64,000 nucleotides of DNA from Flavobacteriaceae bacterium UBA7684 (GCA_002482885.1 DLGW01000026.1:1-64000); one strand, 5' to 3'; shown: positions 25,957 through 33,641, counted from the stretch's first letter. A program made the numbers and translations. Notes: generated by a model not told the origin, from the sequence alone.

Positions 25957-26208
25957 TTATAGTCCATTTACTTTAGAAACTCCTTTTTCTCCTGCACGAA
26001 CTACTTCTTCTTTTGCGGTTTCAAATTGTTTAGCAATTTCATCGGTTAATTCGTTATACTTTATACCAATTTCGTCTACATAAAATTTACCTTTTTTAAA
26101 GATTCTCTTACGAGTTTTTACACCTTTAGCGGGTGCAAATAAAATTCCTAAAGCGGCTCCTACAACTACTCCTGCTAATGCTCCAAGCAATACTTTTCCT
26201 GTATCCAT
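25957..26208 (-). CDS. YtxH-domain protein
   Basis: An 83-residue protein that starts with a glycine-rich transmembrane helix (VLLGALAGVVVGAALGILFAP) followed by AKGVKTRKRI and an amphipathic helical tail (YNELTDEIAKQFETAKEEVVRAGEKGVSKV). This is the standard YtxH layout. YtxH proteins are general-stress proteins in Bacillus and common in Bacteroidota; molecular function is unknown. It is the first gene of a five-gene operon (ytxH, holin-like, unknown, GH130, GT4) and has the phased motif 80 bp before its ATG. Confidence 0.88.
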   Translation of the reverse strand: MDTGKVLLGALAGVVVGAALGILFAPAKGVKTRKRIFKKGKFYVDEIGIKYNELTDEIAKQFETAKEEVVRAGEKGVSKVNGL

Positions 26209-26266
26209 GATTTTTTTATTTGATTAAATTAATTAATGTAAGTTCGTTCCATAAAAGGCAATATGG

Positions 26267-26308
26267 GTTACACAATTATATATACGAGTTATATAATTCC
26301 CATGTTTT
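26267..26308 (-). promoter_or_regulatory. Phased regulatory motif, copy b (ytxH operon)
   Basis: On the + strand GTTACA begins at 26267 and GTTATATAATTCCCATGTTT begins at 26288, exactly 21 bp later. The inner edge of the long element is 80 bp from the ytxH start at 26208. Confidence 0.65.
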
Positions 26309-27396
26309 TAAAAAGGGAACTTCTTTTTAATGACTTTTAATAAGTTAGGGGGTAATTTAATTTTAGCAGCAGGCTTTTCTATTTCGCCAATTAAAAAACC
26401 GAACGGTTTTAAAGACTCAAAATTGTCCGACACTATTTTAAACATCGCAATTAAAGGTATCGCCAAAAATATGCCTGGAATACCCCAAAGCAATTCGCCA
26501 AGTATTAAAGCAATAATAGTAAACAAAGTATTTATTTTTACTTGCGAACCCACAATTAAAGGTTCTAAAATCCAGCCTTGAATCAACTGAACAGTTCCGT
26601 AAATAACTATAATTCCGATAATTAAAGTGGAATCTCCACCTTGCGCTATGGCTACTAATACAGTTATGGTGGTGCCTACAATGTTTCCTATAAACGGTAC
26701 GATTTCTAGCACCCCACACAAAACAGCAAAAAACACTGCATTTTTAACGCCTATAACACTAAAACCTACACCATACATAACCCATAAACAAACAATCATT
26801 TTAGATAAACCTAAAAGATATTGTTGTGATACCACAGCTACTTTGTATAGTAAAATTTCTAATTCGTCTTTTTTAGATTTTGAAAATTGAAGTATAAATT
26901 TTTTAATGTGGTTGCGGTAATACAACAAACCTAAAATGTAAACCAAAATCAGTAAAAAATTACCCACAATAGCCGATAAAGAGTCTGCTATAACGGGAAT
27001 AATACTGGCAAAATTTTGTTGTTGGTCATTAATTAATTGGCCTTGCTTTTTTAAGGTGATACCAAAATTATTGAGTATGAATTGTTGTGCAGAGTCGTAC
27101 GCTTCAAAGGCTAGTTTTTTTATAAATACAAAATCTTCGCTCAACATGGCAATTTGTCCGCCCAATAAAGCGCCTAATCCTGTTATAAATAACAACAAAC
27201 TAAACACACAAAATACAGCCGCTAACCCACGGGGAATTTTTTTAGATTCCATCCATTTACAAAAGGGCAGAAAAAAGGTGGCTATTACACCACCTATAAA
27301 CAAAGGCATTAAAAATTCCTTTGTAAAATATAATCCCAATACAATTAAAAAAAGTACGGTTAATTTTTGAATTACTTCAATTCTAGATATTGTCAT
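26308..27396 (-). CDS. AI-2E family transporter (PerM/YdiK-like)
   Basis: This 362-residue polytopic membrane protein has about eight helices: two at the N terminus (LTVLFLIVLGLYFTKEFLMPLFIGGVIATFFLPF), a central soluble region, and a C-terminal group with GVLEIVPFIGNIVGTTITVLVA and IQGWILEPLIVGSQVKINTLFTIIALILGELLWGIPGIFLAIP. The PFIGNIVG and LEPLIVG-type stretches are the hallmark of the AI-2E/PerM family. Some members exchange autoinducer-2 or act as Na+/H+ antiporters, but most are untested, so the substrate is open. It has its own phased motif 83 bp before its ATG. Confidence 0.9.
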   Translation of the reverse strand: MTISRIEVIQKLTVLFLIVLGLYFTKEFLMPLFIGGVIATFFLPFCKWMESKKIPRGLAAVFCVFSLLLFITGLGALLGGQIAMLSEDFVFIKKLAFEAYDSAQQFILNNFGITLKKQGQLINDQQQNFASIIPVIADSLSAIVGNFLLILVYILGLLYYRNHIKKFILQFSKSKKDELEILLYKVAVVSQQYLLGLSKMIVCLWVMYGVGFSVIGVKNAVFFAVLCGVLEIVPFIGNIVGTTITVLVAIAQGGDSTLIIGIIVIYGTVQLIQGWILEPLIVGSQVKINTLFTIIALILGELLWGIPGIFLAIPLIAMFKIVSDNFESLKPFGFLIGEIEKPAAKIKLPPNLLKVIKKKFPF

Positions 27397-27457
27397 AGAT
27401 AGAATGTTATTTGATAAAAATCAAGCAACAAATATTATCCCCTATCGTATTAAATCT

Positions 27458-27499
27458 ATTACACTTTAATAAAAATGAGTTACATAAATCACATGTTTG
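27458..27499 (-). promoter_or_regulatory. Phased regulatory motif, copy c (AI-2E transporter)
   Basis: On the + strand ATTACA begins at 27458 and GTTACATAAATCACATGTTT begins at 27479, 21 bp later. The inner edge is 83 bp before the start at 27396. The motif nearly touches the end of the preceding nnrD gene (stop at 27505). Confidence 0.65.
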
Positions 27500-27504
27500 T
27501 TCTG

Positions 27505-28326
27505 TTACTTTGAAAGCGTTTTAAACGCCTTTCCTAAATAATTAATCACATCGGTAATTAATAAACTTTCCATACTTTGATTTTTCAATGCCAAATCGGC
27601 GGCTAATCCGTGAAGGTAAACACCCAATTGTGCAGATTCAAATGCGGAATATCCTTGGGCTAAAAAAGCACTAATCATACCTGTTAAAGCATCACCCGAT
27701 CCGCCCTTGGCTAAACCGGCATTGCCTGTTGTATTATAATACGATTGGTGGTGGGTTGTAACTAACGTTTGGTGGTCTTTTAAAACAATTACAACGTTAA
27801 GTTCCGTTGCTTTTTGTATCGCTTTTTTTCGTCGTTCCTCAACGGTAGTATGTTCTCCAAACAAACGATCAAATTCTTTAGGATGTGGCGTTAAAATACT
27901 ATGTGGTGGAATTTGTAAAAAAAGTGTAGGGTTTGCCGCTATTATATTTAAAGCATCAGCGTCTAAAACTAGTGGTTGTTTACTTTGTAAAATAGATATA
28001 AGCATTTTTTTAGAAGCATTATCTGTTCCCAAACCCGGCCCAATACCAATGCTGGAATAAAGTGCTGTGTTTTCTATTTTATTTTCACGAAAAATTAGCA
28101 TGGCTTCGGGGCGTGCTATTTGTAAAATATATCTTTCAGACTTTGGTACACTAACGGTTAATAAACCGCACCCCGAACGTAAACAAGCACTGGCTGCAAT
28201 TACAGCTGCACCCATTTTTCCGCTTGCTCCTGCTATCAATAATACATGTCCATTTTTACCTTTATGCGAGGTTTTTTCTCGGGGTTTAAAAACGGATTGT
28301 ATGTGTTTTTTAGTCAGTAAATTCAT
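27505..28326 (-). CDS. nnrD: ADP-dependent (S)-NAD(P)H-hydrate dehydratase, stand-alone
   Basis: This enzyme repairs hydrated NADH or NADPH, which forms under heat or acid stress, using ADP. Ribokinase-fold landmarks are GKNGHVLLIAGASGKMGAA, GIGPGLGTD, LDADALNII, LTPHPKEFDRLFG and NAGLAKGGSGDALTGMISAFLAQG. At 273 residues it has only the dehydratase domain; the usual Bacteroidota protein is a bifunctional fusion with the epimerase (about 500 residues), so this looks like a separate, possibly additional, copy. Its position behind the L,D-transpeptidase gene and inside a stress block fits metabolite repair under stress. Confidence 0.9.
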   Translation of the reverse strand: MNLLTKKHIQSVFKPREKTSHKGKNGHVLLIAGASGKMGAAVIAASACLRSGCGLLTVSVPKSERYILQIARPEAMLIFRENKIENTALYSSIGIGPGLGTDNASKKMLISILQSKQPLVLDADALNIIAANPTLFLQIPPHSILTPHPKEFDRLFGEHTTVEERRKKAIQKATELNVVIVLKDHQTLVTTHHQSYYNTTGNAGLAKGGSGDALTGMISAFLAQGYSAFESAQLGVYLHGLAADLALKNQSMESLLITDVINYLGKAFKTLSK

Positions 28327-28380
28327 TTTTAAAGAATCTTAATTATATTTTAAATGTCGTTATAAATCATGAATTTTCAG

Positions 28381-29985
28381 CTAATCTTCAAAAATTTCTG
28401 CGGATAGCTTTTGATCTAAATTATACACATCATTTCTAAAATTAAGCTGATTGTTTGCATCTACCCAAGTGGTAAAATAAACAATATAAACTGGTATTTT
28501 AGGTTGTATTGAAATTGATTTATTGTGATTGGTTTGCAGAACGGAATCTATTTTTGATACATTCCACAACGGATTATTTTTTAAAATATAAATGGCTAAT
28601 TTTTTAGGATTTTCTACTCTAATACAACCGTGGCTAAAGGCTCTATTAGATTCTTCAAATAAATATTTTGTAGGTGTATCGTGTAAATAAATATCATAAT
28701 TATTAGGGAATAAAAATTTCATTTTCCCTAAAGCATTATGTGCTCCAGGTTTTTGTCGAATGGTAAACGGTACTCCTTTTTCATAGTTATCCCAATTAAT
28801 ATCCTTAGCGTTTAAAATATGTTTGCCATCATATATTTCCATTTGATGATTATCTAAATAAGAAATGTTTTCTTTAATTTTTGGTAAAATCTCTTTTTCA
28901 ATAATACTTGTAGGAATATTCCAATACGGGTTTAATACAATTTGTGATACTTTTCCTTTAAAAATAATGGTCTGATTTACTGATTTTCCTACTACAACAT
29001 TGGTACTCCAAACCGATTTTTGATTTTCAATGATTTGTAATTTAAATTCCGGGATATTTACCCATAAATAATTGGTTTCCATAGTTACGGGCATCCATCG
29101 TAACCGTTCCATATTAATTATAATTTGTTTGATACGGTACTCAATGGTTCTGTTTAATTCGGTGATTGTAGCTTGGTTTAATTGTCCGTTTGGCTCTATA
29201 CCCATACGTTTTTGGTAATTCTTAATAGCCTTTTGTAACGCAACTGTAAAAACCGAAGTGGTATCATTAACGGCTAAATCGGATGTTAAAAACAAATGCT
29301 GTTTTACTTGAGCAATGCTTGAACTTACATCGTTAATATTTAGTGTTTTGTTTGGGGTTTTTATAATCGGAAACCCTCCTTTTTGTTGAATGATTCGGTA
29401 AATTCTTAATTTTTTCTTTAGTTGGGTATAAAAAACCGACAAAGGTTCGTCAGCAGATTCTGAAGCTAATAAATGTGTAAGGGTTTGTTCTAGCTTTTTT
29501 TTACTCCGAGGAATATACCAATCCAAATTTTTAGGCGATGTTTTTATGCCTGAATAGGCTTTATGCGCATATTTAAAATAAGTGGCTGTTAATAAAACAT
29601 CTAATTGTAAGGTGGTATTATGGTTTAATTTTGATTGGTTTGGGTTTGAAAAGAACTGATTTAACTGCTCGTTTTCTAGTGAATTATCGGCAAAATCGTA
29701 TTTATAATTTTGTAATTGATTATAAAAAGTAACAGCATTAAGACTTAGTCCATTGGGTGTGAACCAAGCCATTTTATAATTTCTGTTTTTGTAAAATTGA
29801 AGTACTTCGGTAAGGTTGTTTTTTAAAGTTTGATTTTTATGTAATAAAGTAGTGATACTAATACTGTCTGTCAACAGACTTTCTGACTGAATTACAGTAG
29901 CCTCTGATTTTTTACATTGAACTACAAAAAATACAGTAAATAACAATAGTGTTTTAACTATAATTCGTAATTGATTTTTACTCAT
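28381..29985 (-). CDS. L,D-transpeptidase (YcbB/LdtD-like)
   Basis: A periplasmic or lipid-anchored enzyme that makes 3-3 peptidoglycan crosslinks. After a hydrophobic N terminus ending in VVQCKK (a possible but weak lipobox), there is an alpha-helical scaffold, a peptidoglycan-binding domain (LQKAIKNYQKRMGIEPNGQL) and the YkuD catalytic domain (YLWVNIPEFKLQIIENQ; VVVGKSVNQT; LNPYWNIPTSIIEKEILP). The catalytic signature HGCIRVENP contains the active Cys. The length of about 534 residues is that of the LdtD group. The ATG at 29985 follows the cupin stop by 4 bp; a GTG at 30003 would overlap it. 3-3 crosslinks typically rise under envelope stress, in keeping with the neighbouring genes. Confidence 0.9.
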   Translation of the reverse strand: MSKNQLRIIVKTLLLFTVFFVVQCKKSEATVIQSESLLTDSISITTLLHKNQTLKNNLTEVLQFYKNRNYKMAWFTPNGLSLNAVTFYNQLQNYKYDFADNSLENEQLNQFFSNPNQSKLNHNTTLQLDVLLTATYFKYAHKAYSGIKTSPKNLDWYIPRSKKKLEQTLTHLLASESADEPLSVFYTQLKKKLRIYRIIQQKGGFPIIKTPNKTLNINDVSSSIAQVKQHLFLTSDLAVNDTTSVFTVALQKAIKNYQKRMGIEPNGQLNQATITELNRTIEYRIKQIIINMERLRWMPVTMETNYLWVNIPEFKLQIIENQKSVWSTNVVVGKSVNQTIIFKGKVSQIVLNPYWNIPTSIIEKEILPKIKENISYLDNHQMEIYDGKHILNAKDINWDNYEKGVPFTIRQKPGAHNALGKMKFLFPNNYDIYLHDTPTKYLFEESNRAFSHGCIRVENPKKLAIYILKNNPLWNVSKIDSVLQTNHNKSISIQPKIPVYIVYFTTWVDANNQLNFRNDVYNLDQKLSAEIFED

Positions 29986-29989
29986 TATG

Positions 29990-30331
29990 TTATTCGTAAC
30001 CACTTTTTATAACTGTTAAAACCATTTTAAAACGCCCATTGGGTAATACACTATTGGGGGCATGAGCTGGTATTACTATGGATTGTCCTGTTTCTAATAC
30101 GTGCGATTCTTTGTTGATAACGATTTCTGCTTTACCATCTATTACCTGTGCAAAGGTGTCAAAAGGGGTTGTTCTTTCGGTTAATCCTTCTCTGGTGTCT
30201 ACGGACATTACGCTAATGCTTCCTGTAGATTTTTTTAAAATGGTTTTAATTACAATGGAATTAGGAACGTATTCAATAATTTCAACCGTAATAAAGGTTT
30301 GTGATTTTTCAATCTCTGATGTTTCTATCAT
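29990..30331 (-). CDS. Small single-domain cupin
   Basis: This 113-residue protein is a single beta-barrel cupin. The conserved core is TTPFDTFAQVIDGKAEIVINKESHVLETGQSIVIPAHAPNSV: an FAQVIDG-type first motif and GQSIVIPAHAPN as the second. The first motif lacks the usual G-x5-H-x-H-x3-E histidines, and only one His (PAHAPN) remains near the metal site, so metal binding is doubtful. It is probably a small-ligand or signalling cupin. The stop lies 4 bp before the L,D-transpeptidase ATG, so the two are cotranscribed. Confidence 0.8.
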   Translation of the reverse strand: MIETSEIEKSQTFITVEIIEYVPNSIVIKTILKKSTGSISVMSVDTREGLTERTTPFDTFAQVIDGKAEIVINKESHVLETGQSIVIPAHAPNSVLPNGRFKMVLTVIKSGYE

Positions 30332-30396
30332 TTGGTGTTGTGGTGTTAAGGTTGTTATTTAAGTTCTAGTAAATGTAGACCTAAATAACTGGCTTA

Positions 30397-30549
30397 TTAG
30401 GTGTTTCTTCCGTTTATTATTCTAAGTAAAACAGCCACAACCGCTATAACCAATAAAATATGGATTAATCCTCCAATATTAAATCCTACAAAGCCTATTG
30501 CCCAAGCAATAACTAATATTAAAGCAAGTGTGTACAGTAAATTTCCCAT
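30397..30549 (-). CDS. lmo0937-family small membrane protein, 50 aa
   Basis: An ATG at 30549 opens a 50-codon frame with TAA at 30399-30397. The product begins MGNLLYTLALILVIAWAIG, continues FVGFNIGGLIHILLVIAVVA and ends LLRIINGRNT: two short transmembrane helices with a G-x-H-turn, the pattern of the lmo0937 family. Proteins of this kind are often stress-induced (SigB in Listeria), function unknown. It lies between the hairpin at 30570-30608 and the cupin gene in the stress cluster. Confidence 0.82.
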   Translation of the reverse strand: MGNLLYTLALILVIAWAIGFVGFNIGGLIHILLVIAVVAVLLRIINGRNT

Positions 30550-30569
30550 AATTGAGTGTTTTTTTAATG

Positions 30570-30608
30570 AATAACAGAGGTGCTTTTTTTTAAAGCACCT
30601 CTGTTATT
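30570..30608 (-). terminator. 17-bp hairpin between OMP and lmo0937 genes
   Basis: Arms AATAACAGAGGTGCTTT (30570-30586) and AAAGCACCTCTGTTATT (30592-30608) are perfect complements with a 5-nt loop. No T-run follows on the minus strand, so it may be a partial terminator or an mRNA-stabilising processing hairpin inside the operon. Confidence 0.6.
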
Positions 30609-30625
30609 TAGGTTAATGATTTGTT

Positions 30626-31264
30626 TTAATAAAATCTGTACCCTACAGTAGCTTGTACCCAAGAGTTTTTATATCTAGGCGTTGATGAAGTTCCATCCCC
30701 ATGATTGGTTTGAAAATCCCAACCCGCTCTGGCGCCTAACACAATGTTTTTTAGATTAATATCTACACCACCTACAAAACACATGATGTTTTTACGAACG
30801 TTTTCATTGTCAAATTCTTTTTCCTGATCAATAGTTATAGTTGAATTTGAAAAAGTGTCTTTTTGACTCATTAAAAATGAAAACTGAGGTCCTGCTACAA
30901 TAGTAACCATCCCAATAGGTTTTAAAGCTAAAAATAAGGGTACATCTAAAAAGTTAGAAGTACGTGTTAATTCATAACTAGAACCCAATAAACTACCTGT
31001 GCCTTTAAATCCTTTCTGAGAAAATAACACTTCGGGATGAAAGCCTAAATACTTTCCTAAAGGAATACCTAAGTAAGCACCAAAAGCCAATCCTAATTTA
31101 GGATCTGCAGTAAACTCTTCTCCTTGTGCATCGTAAACATTAGAATAATTAGCACCAACTTTAACCCCAGCCTGAAATCCAGCACGTTCATTAACCGTGT
31201 CGTCCTGTGCTTGTATAGTACTTGTAATAGCTATTAGCAGTACCGATAAAAATATTTTTTTCAT
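30626..31264 (-). CDS. Outer membrane beta-barrel protein (OMP_b-brl_2, PorT-like)
   Basis: The signal peptide MKKIFLSVLLIAITSTIQAQ is followed by about 190 residues of alternating strands typical of the small outer-membrane barrel family: FQAGVKVGANYSNVYD, LGLAFGAYLGIPLGKYLGFHPEVLFSQKGF, VTIVAGPQFSFLMS, IVLGARAGWDF, ending VQATVGYRFY with a C-terminal aromatic. It is probably a non-specific barrel of the outer membrane. It lies 24 bp after the coiled-coil lipoprotein gene and belongs to the csbD operon. Confidence 0.87.
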   Translation of the reverse strand: MKKIFLSVLLIAITSTIQAQDDTVNERAGFQAGVKVGANYSNVYDAQGEEFTADPKLGLAFGAYLGIPLGKYLGFHPEVLFSQKGFKGTGSLLGSSYELTRTSNFLDVPLFLALKPIGMVTIVAGPQFSFLMSQKDTFSNSTITIDQEKEFDNENVRKNIMCFVGGVDINLKNIVLGARAGWDFQTNHGDGTSSTPRYKNSWVQATVGYRFY

Positions 31265-31288
31265 AATTTTTAAATTTAAGTTTTAGAC

Positions 31289-31723
31289 TTATTTAGTATT
31301 GTTAACCGTTAAGTCTTTAAAAGCAATTCCTAATTCATTCATATCACGACTGAATTCTGTTTTAAAAGCATCCCATTTTTCTTTACCATCAGCCTGATAT
31401 TCGTCTAGCTTTTTCTTCATATCACTATTCTTTTGGTCTAGTTCATTGATTTTAGCTTCGTATTCTGCTCTTTTCTCTTTTTTCTCATTGGCAATTCGTA
31501 CTTTAAAATCCACTATACTTTGATTATTAGCTTCAATGGTTTTAGCAGTTTCCAATTTGTAATTTTCCATATCTGCATCGTAATCCAAATTGGCCTGATC
31601 TAATTCATTGTGTGCATCTACTACCTCTTCTTGTGCTTCTTCCAAATTTTTAGAAGAACTATTACATCCGATAGTTAGTGCCGCAAGGATTGCTAACGTT
31701 AAAATTGATTTGTTGATTTTCAT
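31289..31723 (-). CDS. Coiled-coil lipoprotein
   Basis: A 144-residue protein with lipobox signal peptide (ILTLAILAALTIGC) and an almost wholly alpha-helical, charged body (NLEEAQEEVVDAHNELDQAN; KVRIANEKKEKRAEYEAKIN; DQKNSDMKKKLDEY) that should form a long coiled coil in the periplasm. It resembles short stress-response coiled-coil proteins (sll1863-like) found near csbD in flavobacteria, from memory. An envelope-spacer or Lpp-like role is only a guess. It lies between csbD (12-bp gap) and the barrel protein gene. Confidence 0.78.
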   Translation of the reverse strand: MKINKSILTLAILAALTIGCNSSSKNLEEAQEEVVDAHNELDQANLDYDADMENYKLETAKTIEANNQSIVDFKVRIANEKKEKRAEYEAKINELDQKNSDMKKKLDEYQADGKEKWDAFKTEFSRDMNELGIAFKDLTVNNTK

Positions 31724-31735
31724 GGTTTTTGGTTT

Positions 31736-31924
31736 TTAAATTTTAGAAATTAAATCTTGTAATTCTTCTTTGGTTTTGCCTAATTTGGCCTCTAGTCTTC
31801 CCATTAATTCCTCATGTTTGCCTTCTACTAAAAGCAAATCATCATCTGTTAATTGAGCAAATTTCTGCTTCATTTTTCCTTTGGTTTCTTTCCAGTTTCC
31901 CAATAACTCCGTAACAGTTTTCAT
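31736..31924 (-). CDS. CsbD-family general stress protein
   Basis: A 62-residue CsbD-like protein: LLGNWKETKGKMKQKFAQLTDDDLLLVEGKHEELMGRLEAKLGKTKEELQ, predicted as a helical bundle. CsbD is a SigB-dependent general-stress protein in Bacillus; the molecular role is unknown. I choose the ATG at 31924 (MKTVTELLG); the frame is open to 31954, but the shorter start matches family length and gives the same motif spacing (78 bp) as the other three promoters. It is the first gene of the csbD-lipoprotein-OMP operon, which may continue to the lmo0937 gene. Confidence 0.9.
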   Translation of the reverse strand: MKTVTELLGNWKETKGKMKQKFAQLTDDDLLLVEGKHEELMGRLEAKLGKTKEELQDLISKI

Positions 31925-31980
31925 GTGTTCAATATGTTTAAGATTATAAGTCAAAGGTTGTTCTATTAATAAACATATCT

Positions 31981-32022
31981 GTTACACATGTATTTTCGTT
32001 AGTTACACATATCACATGTTTT
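31981..32022 (-). promoter_or_regulatory. Phased regulatory motif, copy d (csbD operon)
   Basis: On the + strand GTTACA begins at 31981 and GTTACACATATCACATGTTT begins at 32002, exactly 21 bp later. The inner edge of the long element is 78 bp from the csbD start at 31924. The element overlaps the stop codon and last codons of the AraC gene at 32012. Confidence 0.65.
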
Positions 32023-32572
32023 CTAAATTTCTTTTTCGTTTGTCTCTTAACTGCTTGTAAAAAGAGGGGGTTAAGCCTGTAATTTTTTTAAACTGGTTAG
32101 ACAAATGCGCTACACTACTATAGTGTAATCGATAAGAAATTTCAGTTAAGGTTAATTCATCGTAAACAATCAATTCTTTTACCTTTTCAATTTTATGAAT
32201 GATAATGAATCGTTGTATAGTGATTCCTTTAACCTCTGAAAAAACATTCGACAAATAAGTATAATCATGATTCAACTTTGCACTGATATGCTCAGAGTAA
32301 TTTACTTTGGGTAATTTTTCGGAATAATGAACCATTTCTATCACCACAATTTTAATTTTTTCAACCAAAATGCTTTTTTTATCTACTAATAATTCTAAAC
32401 CTAATTTTTTAAGATTCTGTTGTAATTGACGGTGTTGGTCTTCTGATATTTTTTTTGGTACTTCTACCATACCTAACTCAACAGCTACGTATTTTAACCC
32501 CAGGTTTTTTAATTCTTGTTTTACCATCATTTTACAACGACGGCTAACCATGTATTTTATATATAATTTCAT
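32012..32572 (-). CDS. AraC-family transcriptional regulator, copy 2
   Basis: A 186-residue regulator with the paired helix-turn-helix AraC DNA-binding domain over the last roughly 95 residues (YTYLSNVFSEVKGITIQRFIIIHKIEKVKEL; LTLTEISYRLHYSSVAHLSNQFKKITGLTPSFYK). A short N-terminal domain starts MKLYIKYMVSRRCKMMVKQE, with no known ligand fold. It is about 83 % identical (by-eye count) to the gene at 32878, from which it arose by tandem duplication. It lies directly upstream of csbD and its 3' end overlaps motif copy d. It is a candidate activator of the four motif-bearing promoters. Confidence 0.9.
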   Translation of the reverse strand: MKLYIKYMVSRRCKMMVKQELKNLGLKYVAVELGMVEVPKKISEDQHRQLQQNLKKLGLELLVDKKSILVEKIKIVVIEMVHYSEKLPKVNYSEHISAKLNHDYTYLSNVFSEVKGITIQRFIIIHKIEKVKELIVYDELTLTEISYRLHYSSVAHLSNQFKKITGLTPSFYKQLRDKRKRNLENM

Positions 32573-32682
32573 ATAAACAACTAGATTAATTTTTTGACTT
32601 TTTTAAAAAGATTGATAAGCGCATGTATTCGTATAGCACAAGTGCAAACAAAGTTTACGGAAGAGGTCTTCTAGCTAGCTGT

Positions 32683-32702
32683 CAGAATAAAGAGATACTC
32701 TG
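32683..32702. promoter_or_regulatory. AraC-upstream dyad, copy 1
   Basis: CAGAATA-N6-TACTCTG, a 7-bp inverted repeat with one mismatch, centred 120 bp before the start of the AraC gene at 32572. It is followed by TTTTTAACTAAC as in the other copies. Confidence 0.55.
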
Positions 32703-32775
32703 TTTTTAACTAACGGATAGATCAATAAGAAAATGGCAACGAATTTTTAAAGAAGGTGTACTCGTATTAGATATA

Positions 32776-32791
32776 AGAATAAGTCTATTCT
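32776..32791. promoter_or_regulatory. AraC-upstream dyad, copy 2
   Basis: AGAATA-N4-TATTCT, 204 bp before the AraC start at 32572, preceded by TTAGATATA and followed by GTTTTATTTCTAACTAAT. The spacer is 2 bp shorter than in the other copies. Confidence 0.55.
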
Positions 32792-32877
32792 GTTTTATTT
32801 CTAACTAATCAATTACCTTAAGTAATATTTGAAATTAGCTACGAGTCAGCGGGTTATACAAACCCTTAAAGGATGCA

Positions 32878-33438
32878 TTACATGTTTTCTAAATTACTTT
32901 TTCTTTTATTTCTTAACTGTTTGTAAAAAGACGGTGTTAAACCCGTGATTTTTTTAAACTGGTTAGACAAATGCGCTACACTACTATAATGTAGTTGATA
33001 TGAAATTTGGGTTAAACTCAATTCATCGTATAAAAGCAATTCTTTTACTTTTTCAATTTTATGAATAATGATGAATTGCTGAATCGTAATTCCCTTAACC
33101 TCAGAAAAAATATTAGCCAAATAAGTGTAGTCGTGATTCAGCTTCTCACCAATATACTCCGAATAATTTACCTTAGGCAACTCATCAGAATAATGAATCA
33201 TTTCTACAATCACACTTTTAATTTTTTCAACCAAAATGCTTTTTTTATCATCCAACAGTTCTAAGCCTGATTTTTTAAGATTAATTTGTAATTGGTTGTG
33301 TTGTACTTCGGTAATATCTTCCAACACTTCCACCATACCTAAATCCACTACCACGTATTTTAACCCCAAGTTTTTTAATTCTTCCTTAACCATCATTTTA
33401 CAACGAAGGCTAACCATGTATTTTATATATAATTTCAT
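32878..33438 (-). CDS. AraC-family transcriptional regulator, copy 1
   Basis: The upstream twin of the gene at 32012: 186 residues from the ATG at 33438 (MKLYIKYMVSLRCKMMVKEE), with the AraC double HTH at the C terminus (IFSEVKGITIQQFIIIHKIEKVKELLLYDE; ISYQLHYSSVAHLSNQFKKITGL). The frame is open for 16 more codons upstream, but the paralogue begins at the same MKLYIKYM, so I use that start. Gene plus upstream region repeat with a period of 866 bp. Two dyads lie upstream at 33551 and 33642. The differences between the copies fall mostly in the N-terminal half, so DNA specificity may be shared and the signal different. Confidence 0.9.
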   Translation of the reverse strand: MKLYIKYMVSLRCKMMVKEELKNLGLKYVVVDLGMVEVLEDITEVQHNQLQINLKKSGLELLDDKKSILVEKIKSVIVEMIHYSDELPKVNYSEYIGEKLNHDYTYLANIFSEVKGITIQQFIIIHKIEKVKELLLYDELSLTQISYQLHYSSVAHLSNQFKKITGLTPSFYKQLRNKRKSNLENM

Positions 33439-33550
33439 AAGCATAAATAGATTGATTAATGACTTTTTTAGATTTAAAAAAGTCACACAAAAAGTGTATT
33501 CGTAAAAAGTAAAAACAAATAAATTTCGAAGGGATATCTAAGTCAGATAT

Positions 33551-33570
33551 CAGAATAAAAGTATATTCTG
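33551..33570. promoter_or_regulatory. AraC-upstream dyad, copy 3
   Basis: Perfect CAGAATA-N6-TATTCTG, 113 bp before the AraC start at 33438, followed by TTTTTTACTAACTGATAGAT, nearly the same as after copy 1. Copies 1 and 3 occupy equivalent places in the two duplicated units. Confidence 0.6.
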
Positions 33571-33641
33571 TTTTTTACTAACTGATAGATTAATAATAAT
33601 TTCAAACGAAACTTCAGAGGAGATGTTTTGAGTTAGATATA

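Noticed and set aside
32853..32892. A fifth phased motif near the end of the second AraC unit (GTTATA ... CATTACATGTTTT)
   Set aside because: The half-site spacing is about 15 bp instead of 21, the long element is degenerate, and no gene start lies 80-90 bp away. The similarity comes from the duplicated 3' end of the AraC genes.
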